Shown: positions 27,070 through 36,144, counted from the first letter of the stretch. The stretch is DNA of 64,000 bases from Parasphingorhabdus sp. SCSIO 66989 (GCF_032852305.1 NZ_CP136594.1:1153501-1217500); one strand, 5' to 3'. Numbers and translations: made by a program. The notes: generated by a model from the sequence alone, not told the origin.

Positions 27070-28917
27070 ATGACATTCATCGTCCGCCAGATCGCGCTCA
27101 AGGCTGATGGCAGTGAGATTGTCCGCGAAACCACGCCCGAGGGTGCCGAGATGACCATCGGCCGTAATAGCGATAATGCCATCCATCTACCCGACCTTGC
27201 GGTTAATCCGGTGCATGCGAGCATCCGCCGCAATGGCGACGATAGCATTATTGTGGAAGCGGTTTCCGGCCAGCCATTTCAGGTCGATGGCATTGATGTC
27301 ACGACCGCGACCGTCAAGCTGGCGCGTGGTGCAGAGCTCGGCTTTGGCGGCCATCGCATAGCTGTTGGCCTTGATGCCGATGGCGCAGCGGTAACGCTGA
27401 CGGTCCGCCGCACCGATGCGGTTGCGGATAGCGAGGAAGAGAAGGACGAACGCGAGATTTACTCGCTTATCGGCAAGCTGCCCGGAAAACGCGGCAGTGC
27501 CTGGGGTTTTGTCGCGTTGGTGGTGATCGCCTGTCTCGCCTGGCCGGTCTATACCTGGGCGACCTATCGCGACCTTGCCTATAATGAAGATGTGAAACGC
27601 CCCGATGGCGTGCATGGCGACGGCTTTTGGAGTTCAGGCAGCCTGAGTCTCGCGCATAACAGCCTCAAAGATGACTGTCAGGCCTGCCATGTCGATGCTT
27701 TTGTCTCGGTCCGCGACAAGGCGTGCATGACCTGTCATGATGATGATGCGCATGATCATGCACCCAAACCGCGTCTCGCCAGTGCGCGCGGAGAGCTGCA
27801 GGGCTTTGCCGCCTTTCGCCGCGCGGTGGCCAGCGCGTTCAACAAACCGCAGGGCAGGTGTGTGGAATGTCACACCGAACATGAGAGCGCAGGTGCTATG
27901 CAACCCACTGTGCAGCGATTCTGTGCTGAATGTCACGATGGACTGGATAGCAGGCTGACCGATACGACGCTCCTCAATGCCGCCGATTTCGGCAAGGCGC
28001 ATCCGCAGTTCCGCCCGGCGGTGCTGATCAATGCGGTGGAGGGCGATGACCCGGAGAAGGCACCAAGGCGGCGTATCTCGCTGGACCGCAAGCCGAGCGA
28101 GGATAATGGCCTCAAATTCCCGCATGACCTGCATCTCGATCGGACCGGCGGTGTCGCGCAAATGGGGCGGCGACTGTCTGCAAAATATGGCTTTGGCGAT
28201 GCGCTGGATTGTGCCGATTGCCATACGCCCGATCCCAATGGCGTGCGCTTTGAGCCAGTCGATATGGAAGAGAATTGTGCCATGTGCCACAGCCTTTCCT
28301 ATGACGAGATTGATGGCACTTTCCGCCAGTTGCCACATGGCAAGCCCGATCTGGTGAAGGCTGATCTGCGCGCCTATTACCGCTCAACCGGGCCGAACCG
28401 CCCGATCAATCTTGGAAGCTTACCGCGCCAGCGCCCAGGGACCGTCAACCGCCAGCGCACCGCAGCGGATTATGCCCGTGCGGTGCGTTTCCGCCCGACC
28501 CGTGCCAATCAGGCGATCCGCGCGGTCTTCTCCGAGGGCGGGGCCTGTTATGATTGTCACAGCGTCAATGCGCTGGGTGGATTGAACTACAGTATCGACC
28601 CGGTGACGCAGACTGACCGCTATATGCACAAAGGCTGGTTCAGCCATGCCGCGCATGAAGAAGAGGATTGCACCGATTGCCATAAGGCAACCACATCAAA
28701 ACAGGCGACCGATCTGTTGCTGCCGGGCATTGCGACGTGTCGCGAATGCCATGGCGGTGAGGCGTCGGACACCGATGTGCCCTCGACATGTGCGCTCTGT
28801 CATGAATATCATGCTGATGGCGGCGCGCCCTGGCTGGTGCGTCAGCAGAATAAGGACAAACAGCGCCGCGAGAAGCGCAAACAATCGGAAAAGCCGAAGA
28901 TCGTGGCGCGGCGGTGA
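27070..28917 (+). CDS. FHA-domain decaheme cytochrome c
   Basis: A 615-residue bitopic protein. Residues ~1-100 form a forkhead-associated domain (MTIGRNSDNAIHLPDLAV) whose usual SxxH becomes NPVH, so phosphothreonine binding may be lost. A linker leads to one membrane helix (WGFVALVVIACLAWPVYTW, about residues 145-165). The rest is periplasmic with ten CxxCH motifs: CQACH, CMTCH, CVECH, CAECH, CADCH, CAMCH, CYDCH, CTDCH, CRECH and CALCH. Many extra His can serve as distal ligands. It starts 16 bases after the di-heme protein and likely takes electrons from it to an unknown acceptor. ATG 27070 follows a GGGGGC stretch. The tail is very basic. Confidence 0.9.
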   Translation: MTFIVRQIALKADGSEIVRETTPEGAEMTIGRNSDNAIHLPDLAVNPVHASIRRNGDDSIIVEAVSGQPFQVDGIDVTTATVKLARGAELGFGGHRIAVGLDADGAAVTLTVRRTDAVADSEEEKDEREIYSLIGKLPGKRGSAWGFVALVVIACLAWPVYTWATYRDLAYNEDVKRPDGVHGDGFWSSGSLSLAHNSLKDDCQACHVDAFVSVRDKACMTCHDDDAHDHAPKPRLASARGELQGFAAFRRAVASAFNKPQGRCVECHTEHESAGAMQPTVQRFCAECHDGLDSRLTDTTLLNAADFGKAHPQFRPAVLINAVEGDDPEKAPRRRISLDRKPSEDNGLKFPHDLHLDRTGGVAQMGRRLSAKYGFGDALDCADCHTPDPNGVRFEPVDMEENCAMCHSLSYDEIDGTFRQLPHGKPDLVKADLRAYYRSTGPNRPINLGSLPRQRPGTVNRQRTAADYARAVRFRPTRANQAIRAVFSEGGACYDCHSVNALGGLNYSIDPVTQTDRYMHKGWFSHAAHEEEDCTDCHKATTSKQATDLLLPGIATCRECHGGEASDTDVPSTCALCHEYHADGGAPWLVRQQNKDKQRREKRKQSEKPKIVARR

Positions 28918-28963
28918 TCCGCTATCGAGACGCATATAGGATGGGCCTGATAGGGAGGGTGAT

Positions 28964-29830
28964 ATGTCATCACAGCAGATGCTGATCGCACAGGTCACCG
29001 ATATTCATCTCGGCTTTGACCCGGATAATCCGGCCGAATTCAACCGCAAACGGCTAGACCGCATCATCGAGGACATGCTGTCGCTCGACACCCCACCGGA
29101 TATGCTATTGGCGACAGGTGATTTGATCGACCGTGGCGATGCCGAAAGCTATCGCCGTCTCGCCAATGCTTTTTCGGTCTGCCCGTTTCCGGTGCTTATG
29201 GCGCTGGGCAATCATGACATGCGCGCTACCTATATTGCCGAATTTCCCGATCCGCCTTTCGACAATGGCTTTCTGCAATATGTTGTCGATGCGGGTCCAT
29301 TGCGGCTTATCGTGCTTGATACGCTGGAGGAAGGCCGCCATGGCGGCGCGTTTTGCGAGGCGCGCGCAAACTGGCTCAAGGCGCGGCTGGATGAGGACAG
29401 CGAAACGCCGACAGTGATCGTCCAGCATCATCCGCCTGTCGAAGTCGGCATTGCCTGGATGAACACCCATCCGGAAGAACCATGGGTGGCGCGGCTGGGC
29501 GAATGTCTCGAAGGCCGCACCAACATCGTCGCCATGCTGTGCGGTCATGTCCATCGCACCATCCAATCCTCCTGGCGCGGCATCCCCATCGCCGTTTGCC
29601 CTTCCAGCGCGCCACAGGTGGCACTGAACCTGTCCGACATCGATCCCGAGGCCCCTGATGGTCGCGATATGATTATCGCCGATCCGCCTGCCTATGCCCT
29701 GCACTGGTGGAATGGCCGCCAGCTGGTCAGCCATATCCAAACCGCCGAAGAGCATGTCATGCTGGCGCGCTATGATGAGAAGATGCAGCCATTGGTGCGC
29801 AGCCTGCTGGCCGAAAGACCGACGGAGTAA
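28964..29830 (+). CDS. cpdA: CpdA-like metallophosphoesterase (probable cyclic-nucleotide phosphodiesterase)
   Basis: The 288-residue protein carries the calcineurin-type motifs in order: TDIHLG (DxH), GDLIDRGD, GNHDM, QHHPP and CGHVH, which bind two metal ions. Overall it reads like class III 3',5'-cAMP phosphodiesterases (CpdA, Icc). The gene follows the decaheme gene by 46 bases on the same strand with AGGGAGGG before the start. Since the first gene of the operon binds two cyclic nucleotides, local signal turnover is a sensible role. Related enzymes can hydrolyse other phosphodiesters, so the substrate is not certain. Confidence 0.82.
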   Translation: MSSQQMLIAQVTDIHLGFDPDNPAEFNRKRLDRIIEDMLSLDTPPDMLLATGDLIDRGDAESYRRLANAFSVCPFPVLMALGNHDMRATYIAEFPDPPFDNGFLQYVVDAGPLRLIVLDTLEEGRHGGAFCEARANWLKARLDEDSETPTVIVQHHPPVEVGIAWMNTHPEEPWVARLGECLEGRTNIVAMLCGHVHRTIQSSWRGIPIAVCPSSAPQVALNLSDIDPEAPDGRDMIIADPPAYALHWWNGRQLVSHIQTAEEHVMLARYDEKMQPLVRSLLAERPTE

Positions 29831-29875
29831 GCGCGCTTTATCAGCCGGTTGCGATCAGTTTTCACGTTCCTCAAT

Positions 29876-29958
29876 CGTCATTGCGAGGAGCGAAGCGACG
29901 CGGCAATCCAGAGCAGGTGCGTGTTGCACTGGATTGCTTCGCTACGCTCGCAATGACG
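29876..29958. repeat. Palindromic repeat family B, copy 1
   Basis: Starts CGTCATTGCGAGGAGCGAAG and ends GCTACGCTCGCAATGACG, two inverted arms around a central CAATCCAGAG/TGGATTG pair. This REP-like family is widespread in bacteria. It separates the redox operon from the M3 peptidase gene and can act as a bidirectional hairpin. Other copies: 50023-50106 and 60227-60317. Confidence 0.85.
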
Positions 29959-30101
29959 AGAAAAAAGTGATCGAATCGACCAATGGCATAGAGCTTTCGA
30001 CTGGCAGAGCTATGGGCTTTGCTTTACCAGTATTTAGCGATTACACCTCGCTCCATACAACCTCCGCACCAGACCGTGCGGCGGCATGGGGAGAGACGAA
30101 A

Positions 30102-32288
30102 ATGCCAAAAACATCCTTGAAAATCAGCGCGTCGTTATTGGCACTGGTTATGACGGTGCCGACCGCGCACGCTATGGAGGCAGACAGCATGGAAGCAGCA
30201 CAACAGGAAAGCGCTACCGCAACCACTGCCAGCGCCGCAATCATTACCGAGGCCTGGCCGGGTCCCTTTGAAGGGGTGCCGCAATGGGACAAGGTGACGC
30301 CCGATATGTTCCCTGCTGCATTCACCGATGCGATGGAAACGCTGCGCACGGAATTTGAAGCGGTCGCTTCAAATCCTGAAACACCGAATTTTGAGAATAC
30401 CAACAAGGCTTTGGAGCTGGCTGGTGAGCAGATCAATCGCACCTATTCGATGTGGGGTGTGCATCTCAGCAACCTTTCCAATCCCGAAGTACGGGCGTTA
30501 CAGGGCGAATGGGGGCCCAAGCTCTCGGCCTTTTTTGGCGAGCTGCAACTCGATCCGCGCATCCTGAAGCGCTATAAAGCGGTCTACGATAATCGTGAAA
30601 ATCTCGGGCTTAACCAACAAGAATTGCGGCTTGTTGAACGCGATTATGACAATCTGGTGCGTAATGGTGCCTTGCTCAGCGACGAGGACAAGGCGCGGCT
30701 GATCGCAATCAATACCGAATTGTCGAAACTCTACAGCAACTTCTCCAACAAAGTCTTGGCCGATGAAGAGACCTTTATCTATCTCGACAGCGAGGATGAT
30801 CTGGCTGGGCTTCCCGACAGTTTCATCGCCTCAATCCGCAGCGCCGCCGAGGCACAGGACAAAGAGGGCTGGGCGCTGAAAAACACCCGCTCGGTGATGC
30901 AGCCTTTCCTGGCAAACTCGACCCGCCGTGATCTGCGTGAACAGGTCTATATGGCCTATATCAATCGTGGCGATAATGGCGATGATAATGACACCAATGC
31001 CACCATTGCCGAAATCCTGAAATATCGAGTCGAGCGGGCCAAGCTGCTCGGATTTGAAACCCATGCCCATTATCGCATGGCCGATACCATGGCGAAGGAC
31101 CCCGAACGCGCCATGGATCTGATGATGCAGGTCTGGCCCGCTGCGGTTGCACGGGTGAAGGAAGAGGTCGCCGATATGCAGGCGATTGCTGATGCAGAAG
31201 GTGCGGGCATCACTATCGCACCATGGGATTATCGTTTCTATGCCGAAAAGGTACGCAAGGCGAAATATGATCTCGATGCGGCGGAGCTTAAACCCTATTT
31301 CCAGCTCGACAAGCTGATCGACGGTATGTTTGATGCTGCCGGGCGGCTCTATGATCTGGAGTTCAAGGAGAATACCGGCGACATTCCGGTGTTCCACCCC
31401 GATGTGCGCACCTTCATCGTCACCGACAAGCGCGATGGCAGCAATGTTGGCGTGTTCTACATGGATAATTATGCCCGAGACGGAAAACGCTCGGGTGCAT
31501 GGGCCACCACCTATCGCTCGCAGCAATCCTTAGGTGGCGAGCGCAATGTGCTGTCATCCAACAACAATAATTTCGTTAAAGGCGGTGACGGCGAGCCGAC
31601 ACTGATCAGTGTCGATGACGCGACGACCCTGTTCCACGAGTTCGGCCATGCGCTGCACAGCCTGCTCACCGATGTTACCTATCCGGGCTTGCGCGGCACG
31701 CCGAGGGACTTTGTTGAATATCCCTCACAGGTGAACGAGAATTGGCTGTTAACACCTTATATTCTCAACAAATATGCGGTGCACTATCAGACGGGTGAGC
31801 CGATCCCACAGGAATTGGTCGACAAGGTGGAGGCCTCATCCAAGTTCAATGAAGGCTTTGCCACTGTCGAATATCTCTCCAGCGCGATTGTCGATATGAT
31901 GCTGCACAATCGTGATGAGGCAGTAACCGATGTGGATGCGTTTGAGCGCGAGACACTGGCGGAAATTGGCATGCCTGACGAGATTGTGATGCGCCACCGC
32001 CTGCCGCAGTTTAACCACCTTTTCTCCTCTGATTCCTATTCAGCCGGCTATTACAGCTATCTCTGGTCGGAGACGATGGACGCCGACACCTGGGCCGCCT
32101 TTGAACAGGCCGCGGATGGCGTCTGGGACAAGGGCGTGGCGGATAATTTCCGCAAATTCCTGCTCTCCACCGGCAATGAGACCGAGCGCGTCGATGCCTA
32201 TCGCCAATTCCGTGGCCGTGATCCGGATGTACGCTATATCATGAAAAAGCGCGGGTTCCCGGTGAGTGAGGACAGTTCGGCGGATTGA
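30102..32288 (+). CDS. dcp: M3-family peptidyl-dipeptidase, exported
   Basis: A 728-residue zinc peptidase of the thimet oligopeptidase clan, closest in length and motifs to dipeptidyl carboxypeptidase Dcp. HEFGHALHS (near residue 512) gives the HExxH-type zinc site, with the third ligand in the downstream NEGFATVEY region. The N terminus MPKTSLKISASLLALVMTVP followed by TAHA is a signal peptide, so it should act in the periplasm, removing dipeptides from peptide C termini. ATG 30102 follows GGGGAGAG; the open frame further upstream overlaps repeat B and cpdA and is not real. Confidence 0.9.
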   Translation: MPKTSLKISASLLALVMTVPTAHAMEADSMEAAQQESATATTASAAIITEAWPGPFEGVPQWDKVTPDMFPAAFTDAMETLRTEFEAVASNPETPNFENTNKALELAGEQINRTYSMWGVHLSNLSNPEVRALQGEWGPKLSAFFGELQLDPRILKRYKAVYDNRENLGLNQQELRLVERDYDNLVRNGALLSDEDKARLIAINTELSKLYSNFSNKVLADEETFIYLDSEDDLAGLPDSFIASIRSAAEAQDKEGWALKNTRSVMQPFLANSTRRDLREQVYMAYINRGDNGDDNDTNATIAEILKYRVERAKLLGFETHAHYRMADTMAKDPERAMDLMMQVWPAAVARVKEEVADMQAIADAEGAGITIAPWDYRFYAEKVRKAKYDLDAAELKPYFQLDKLIDGMFDAAGRLYDLEFKENTGDIPVFHPDVRTFIVTDKRDGSNVGVFYMDNYARDGKRSGAWATTYRSQQSLGGERNVLSSNNNNFVKGGDGEPTLISVDDATTLFHEFGHALHSLLTDVTYPGLRGTPRDFVEYPSQVNENWLLTPYILNKYAVHYQTGEPIPQELVDKVEASSKFNEGFATVEYLSSAIVDMMLHNRDEAVTDVDAFERETLAEIGMPDEIVMRHRLPQFNHLFSSDSYSAGYYSYLWSETMDADTWAAFEQAADGVWDKGVADNFRKFLLSTGNETERVDAYRQFRGRDPDVRYIMKKRGFPVSEDSSAD

Positions 32289-32298
32289 CCAATGGTCT

Positions 32299-32399
32299 CC
32301 CTCCCCTTTAGGGGAGGGATTAAGGGAGGGGACTGTCCATAAGCACTGCATAATTTGGATAGCCCCCTCTCCCAACCCTCTCCCCTGAAGGGGAGAGGG
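32299..32399. repeat. Two G/C-rich hairpins between dcp and the dehalogenase gene
   Basis: CCCTCCCC (32299-32306) pairs with GGGGAGGG (32311-32318), and CCCTCTCCCC (32376-32385) with GGGGAGAGGG (32390-32399). The two hairpins are related in sequence and face opposite strands, like a small mobile palindromic unit. They probably terminate dcp transcripts; the second sits directly before an ATG at 32402. Confidence 0.8.
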
Positions 32400-32425
32400 C
32401 TATGTTAAAAGAGAGGATTCGCCCG

Positions 32426-33334
32426 ATGACCATAAAAGCCCTGCGTACCCCCGAAGAGCGTTTCGCCAATATCCCCGATTTCGACTACCCGGTCAGCTAT
32501 GTCGATGACCTTCCGGGTTATGAGGGGTTACGCATCGCCTATGTGCATGATGGCCCGGAGGATGCGGAGCACACCTTTCTCTGCCTGCACGGCGAGCCAA
32601 GCTGGTCGTTCCTCTATCGCCGCATGATCCCGGTCTTTCTGGAAAGCGGCGCGCGGATTGTCGCGCCTGATCTGCTCGGCTTTGGTCGCTCTGATAAGCC
32701 AGCGGAACAATCGAACTATAGCTTCCACTTCCATCGCAACTATCTGCTGGCGCTGGTCGAGCGGTTGGACCTTAAAAACATCACTTTGGTGGTGCAGGAT
32801 TGGGGGGGCTTGCTGGGTCTAACACTGCCGGTTGATGAAAAATTCCGTGCCCGCTTCTCGCGGCTGATCGTGATGAATACCGGCCTCGGCCTCGGACGCG
32901 GCATGACCGAGGGTTTCAAGGCGTGGAAGAACTATGCACTGTCGACTCCTGACCTTCCTATCGGTCCTTTGATCGCGCGCGGCACGCCGCATCTCACACC
33001 CGAAGAAATCGCCGCTTATGATGCGCCTTTCCCCGATCCCAGCTATAAGGCCGGGGCGCAGGTTTTCCCGGCGCTGGTTCCGGTTGAGGCCGATATGGAA
33101 GGCGTTGATGTCTCCAAACAGGCTGCTGCCTATTGGTCAGAGACGTTTGACGGCCCGAGTTTTATGGCCATTGGCGCTGCAGACCCAGTGCTGGGCACCG
33201 AAGCCATGACGGGCTTACGCAAATTGATCAAAGGCTGCCCTGAACCGATGATCATCGAAGATGGCGGCCATTTCGTGCAGGAATGGGGCGAACCCATTGC
33301 CCGCGCGGCGTTGAAGCATTTCGGCGATCTCTAA
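32426..33334 (+). CDS. dhmA: Haloalkane dehalogenase (subfamily I type alpha/beta hydrolase)
   Basis: The enzyme would cleave carbon-halogen bonds of haloalkanes by an aspartate nucleophile. Visible features in 302 residues: oxyanion motif HGEPSWSFLYR, LLGFGRSDKP, nucleophile Asp near residue 125 in VVQDWGG with the adjacent Trp that helps hold the halide, an acid Asp in GAADPVLG after the cap domain, and catalytic His near 282 in GGHFVQEWG. This layout matches subfamily I (DhlA/DhmA). ATG 32426 has GAGAGGA eight bases upstream; ATG 32402 in frame is the alternative. Natural substrate unknown. Confidence 0.88.
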   Translation: MTIKALRTPEERFANIPDFDYPVSYVDDLPGYEGLRIAYVHDGPEDAEHTFLCLHGEPSWSFLYRRMIPVFLESGARIVAPDLLGFGRSDKPAEQSNYSFHFHRNYLLALVERLDLKNITLVVQDWGGLLGLTLPVDEKFRARFSRLIVMNTGLGLGRGMTEGFKAWKNYALSTPDLPIGPLIARGTPHLTPEEIAAYDAPFPDPSYKAGAQVFPALVPVEADMEGVDVSKQAAAYWSETFDGPSFMAIGAADPVLGTEAMTGLRKLIKGCPEPMIIEDGGHFVQEWGEPIARAALKHFGDL

Positions 33335-33360
33335 CCGCCGCGCCGCGCTTAATTGCGCAA

Positions 33361-33609
33361 TCAGGCGGCCAAAATAGTCGCTGATTCAGTGACGTGGAAC
33401 AGCGGCTGCATCGGCTGCGCCGCGACATGCGCCAAGGGTATAGCAGTACCACAATGCGCACATTCGGCGCTCATTCGGCCCACATGCCATTGCGTCTGAC
33501 CACAGCCGGGGCAGTGATTGACGCTGCCTGCACGATAAAGCGGCCGAAAGCCGCGCGCTGCCAAACCCATTGTTCGTGATTGACTCTGAATATCGCTCTG
33601 TAACTGCAT
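33361..33609 (-). CDS. Zinc-ribbon protein, 82 residues
   Basis: Two CxxC pairs, CPGCGQTQWHVGRMSAECAHC, form a compact zinc ribbon. The rest has no known motif. ATG 33609 follows AAGGGAAAAAAG; a further in-frame ATG at 33654 lacks a ribosome binding site. It is convergent with the dehalogenase gene. Function unknown. Confidence 0.6.
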   Translation of the reverse strand: MQLQSDIQSQSRTMGLAARGFRPLYRAGSVNHCPGCGQTQWHVGRMSAECAHCGTAIPLAHVAAQPMQPLFHVTESATILAA

Positions 33610-33809
33610 CTTTTTTCCCTTCGCTGCCGGTATTGTTCTTTCATCTGTCGGCATGTTGTGCCTGAGATGCGGTGAACGGACATGGAATCGTGCGTTCAGA
33701 TTCCGGCCAGCTTTGCAAAATCGTGAATCATGGCGCGGAGATGGCGGTTTTCCTCGCTTTCGACACGCACAAGCACGTCTGACTTGATTTTTATTTAAAA
33801 TAATATAAA

Positions 33810-33821
33810 TATGATATCATA
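33810..33821. promoter_or_regulatory. Perfect palindrome in the AT-rich promoter of the SPFH gene
   Basis: TATGATATCATA lies 26 bases before the SPFH start inside a strongly AT-rich stretch (33784-33826). A symmetric site there suits a dimeric repressor, possibly the ribbon-helix-helix protein encoded two genes down. Confidence 0.5.
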
Positions 33822-33847
33822 ATTAATTCGCAGATGAGGAGATTCGC

Positions 33848-34744
33848 ATGACAGAGACGCGGGATACGGGATTGAATGAAACAACCGAAACGGTTGCTAA
33901 CACGAGTAACGGCTACGCCATGTTGATGGTTTGCCTCGTCCTTTTCGTGGTAGCATTGCTTTGCCTGTTCAACCTTAAGAGCGGCGGCATTCTCTTTGTT
34001 ATCGGTCTGGCCGTTTCCGCCTTTCTGCTGCTTTTTGTTTCCGCAGGTTTTTATCTGCTCAACCCCAATCAGGCCGCCGCTATTCAGCTATTCGGTGAAT
34101 ATCGTGGCAGTGACCGCAACACCGGATTGCGCTGGGTTCTCCCTTGGCTGACGCGCAAGCGTATCTCGGTCAGGGTGCATAATGTCACCTCTTCGACGGT
34201 GAAGGTGAATGACCTGCGTGGCAACCCGATCGAGATTGCGACTAATGTGGTCTGGCGTGTGACCGATACTGCAAAGGCGCTGTTCGACGTCGAGGACTAT
34301 CACGAATTTGTCGATATTCAGATTGAAAGCGCGGTGCGCGTGATTGGCGCACGTTACCCTTATGATGATCTTGAGCATAAGGAAGTCACGCTGCGCGGCG
34401 ATGCGGAAGAGGTCAGCGAGGAGCTGGAGAAGCAGTTGCAGGAGCGCGTAGCCCAAGCGGGTGTCATCATAGATGAGTGCCGCCTGACGCATCTCGCCTA
34501 TGCCCCGGAAATCGCGCAGGCCATGCTGCGTCGCCAACAGGCCGAAGCCGTCGTTGCCGCACGCACCCGTCTGGTCGATGGTGCGGTTGGCATGGTCGAG
34601 ATGGCACTGGAGAAGCTGAACGAGAAGGATGTTGTTGACCTAGATGACGAGCGTCGGGCAGCGATGGTTTCCAACCTGATGGTGGTGCTATGCGGTGAGC
34701 GCGACACCCAGCCGGTCGTGAATACCGGATCGCTCTATCAATGA
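33848..34744 (+). CDS. SPFH/band 7 domain membrane protein
   Basis: The 298-residue protein has two N-terminal membrane helices ([19 protein letters not shown] and [20 protein letters not shown]), then an SPFH domain ([46 protein letters not shown]) and a charged coiled-coil region ([33 protein letters not shown]). SPFH proteins build membrane-associated oligomeric cages and scaffold proteases or microdomains. It is followed by a small ribbon-helix-helix gene, a pairing I have seen in other bacteria. Confidence 0.88.
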   Translation: MTETRDTGLNETTETVANTSNGYAMLMVCLVLFVVALLCLFNLKSGGILFVIGLAVSAFLLLFVSAGFYLLNPNQAAAIQLFGEYRGSDRNTGLRWVLPWLTRKRISVRVHNVTSSTVKVNDLRGNPIEIATNVVWRVTDTAKALFDVEDYHEFVDIQIESAVRVIGARYPYDDLEHKEVTLRGDAEEVSEELEKQLQERVAQAGVIIDECRLTHLAYAPEIAQAMLRRQQAEAVVAARTRLVDGAVGMVEMALEKLNEKDVVDLDDERRAAMVSNLMVVLCGERDTQPVVNTGSLYQ

Positions 34745-34793
34745 TGTAATCAGCTAATACGGTCGGGGCGGTCGCTCCGGCCGGGAGGCTCTA

Positions 34794-35012
34794 ATGCCCG
34801 ACAATTCCAAGCCAGCAGCTAAAAAGGCATTCGCTCTACGCGTCGATCCGGCGTTGCATGATGCGATTGAACGGCTGGCCGCCAGTGAGCTGCGCAGCGT
34901 GAATGCGCAGATTGAGGTCTTGCTTCGCGATGCTCTGGCGCGACGCGGTGTTAAGCTTGCGCCGCCAGTCAGAGCAAAACGCGGGCGTCCGCCAAAGCGG
35001 GAGAAGAAGTGA
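34794..35012 (+). CDS. Arc-like ribbon-helix-helix protein
   Basis: The 72 residues contain KAFALRVDPALHDAIERLAA followed by SELRSVNAQIEVLLRDAL, which fits the Arc/MetJ ribbon-helix-helix fold, and end in a basic tail (RAKRGRPPKREKK) with an AT-hook-like RGRPPK. It is 49 bases after the SPFH gene, so it is likely co-transcribed and may bind the palindrome upstream of that gene. Confidence 0.75.
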   Translation: MPDNSKPAAKKAFALRVDPALHDAIERLAASELRSVNAQIEVLLRDALARRGVKLAPPVRAKRGRPPKREKK

Positions 35013-35289
35013 TTCTTCACATGTTTCTCAATGAGCACCAATGTTTCTTCAAAAGCGTTTTGGATATGGCGCGGGATGGCCGTTAAAATAGCAGGGATGG
35101 GCGCTGCTGCTGACCTATTTTTTTTACCGTTCTAGGCATCGCAAAAAACATCGTGCACGTCGATGGCTTTAAGCGCATATCAGGCATTATCTGTATTTCC
35201 GTTGTGACTGCTGTCACCATTTGAATCGCCGGTCGAAAGACGCAGCGCGGTTGGCGATGGCGATGGCGCAGGGGTGACTGGCACCACGC
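35013..35289. other. Convergent intergenic spacer
   Basis: Separates the ribbon-helix-helix gene from the convergent nuclease gene. I see no repeat, gene or clear terminator in it. Confidence 0.4.
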
Positions 35290-36144
35290 TCACCCCGCCA
35301 ATGCCCGGTCAATCAATATCGCTATTCGCAACCCGGCCTTGCGCACCTGTTCCCGGGCTAAGGGTGCGAGATCAGTGATTTCCTCATTGTCGATAATCGC
35401 GCGTTGATTGCGGTCCAGTGGTTCGGAGCAGGCTTCGCGTTCCTGTGCAGCGGGATAGACATAGCTGCGCGACAGGTCGAAGGCTTCCTTCTGCCAGTCG
35501 GCTATAGAGCCTTGTTCCGCAGCAGCACGCTCGTTGTCGCTGTAGCGGCGGGCGATATCGGCTTCTTCGCTTATAGCGCGTTCGGCAAGCGGGCCATCCC
35601 ATAGCCAATGCAGGTTCATTCTTCCGCCGACAATGCCATAGGCTGCACGGACATCATTGCCGCCACGATCAGCGCGACTGCCGGAGTGTAGCGGCATATG
35701 CATATCGCCGGTAAAATGGACCAACCATGCCAATGCCTCGAGCCGGACATGGGCAGGAAGCGATTTATCTGCTAACAAGGCCGCATTGCGCTCCACCTGG
35801 GCGCTGACGCAATTACCGTTGCGGCAGGCATTGGCCGGGTCCCAGGGACGACAGATATCGTGGCTCTGATAATGCCAGGCGGCGGTATAGCCCCAGCGCA
35901 AGCGGTCGCGGCGCACACAATCGGCCCATACACTGGCCTCGCGCATATTGCCCAGCGGGCAATCAGGCGTACCGATCAACTTTTCGGCTTTGAACAATTG
36001 CCGTATTTGGGCGCGAGATGATGCGCTGAGATTGGCCTCGGCGATTTCGGCCGTCTTCTTATGTGCGTAAAAGCCCCAGGCAAAGGCCGGTTGGGCGGTG
36101 AATGTCAGAGCGAGAGCGACCAGCGTCAACAGTGTTTTGTGCAT
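35290..36144 (-). CDS. S1/P1-type zinc nuclease, secreted
   Basis: A 284-residue protein with a signal peptide (LLTLVALALTFTAQPAFA) cut so that the mature chain starts with WGFYAHK. An N-terminal Trp is the first zinc ligand in S1/P1 nucleases and related phospholipase C. Other ligand motifs follow: HYQSHDI, LVHFTGDMHMPLH, GGNDV and NLHWLWDG. It should degrade single-stranded DNA/RNA or 3'-nucleotides in the periplasm or outside the cell. Confidence 0.88.
   Translation of the reverse strand: MHKTLLTLVALALTFTAQPAFAWGFYAHKKTAEIAEANLSASSRAQIRQLFKAEKLIGTPDCPLGNMREASVWADCVRRDRLRWGYTAAWHYQSHDICRPWDPANACRNGNCVSAQVERNAALLADKSLPAHVRLEALAWLVHFTGDMHMPLHSGSRADRGGNDVRAAYGIVGGRMNLHWLWDGPLAERAISEEADIARRYSDNERAAAEQGSIADWQKEAFDLSRSYVYPAAQEREACSEPLDRNQRAIIDNEEITDLAPLAREQVRKAGLRIAILIDRALAG

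Noticed and set aside
29694-30101. Upstream extension of the M3 peptidase frame
   Set aside because: It overlaps cpdA and a palindromic repeat; the signal peptide and ribosome binding site support ATG 30102.
33696-33776. Tiny minus-strand frame reading LVRVESEENRHLRAMIHDF and ending KLAGI
   Set aside because: The peptide looks protein-like, but it is only about 26 residues, has no ribosome binding site and a stop directly upstream; it may be a gene remnant. Not enough to call.
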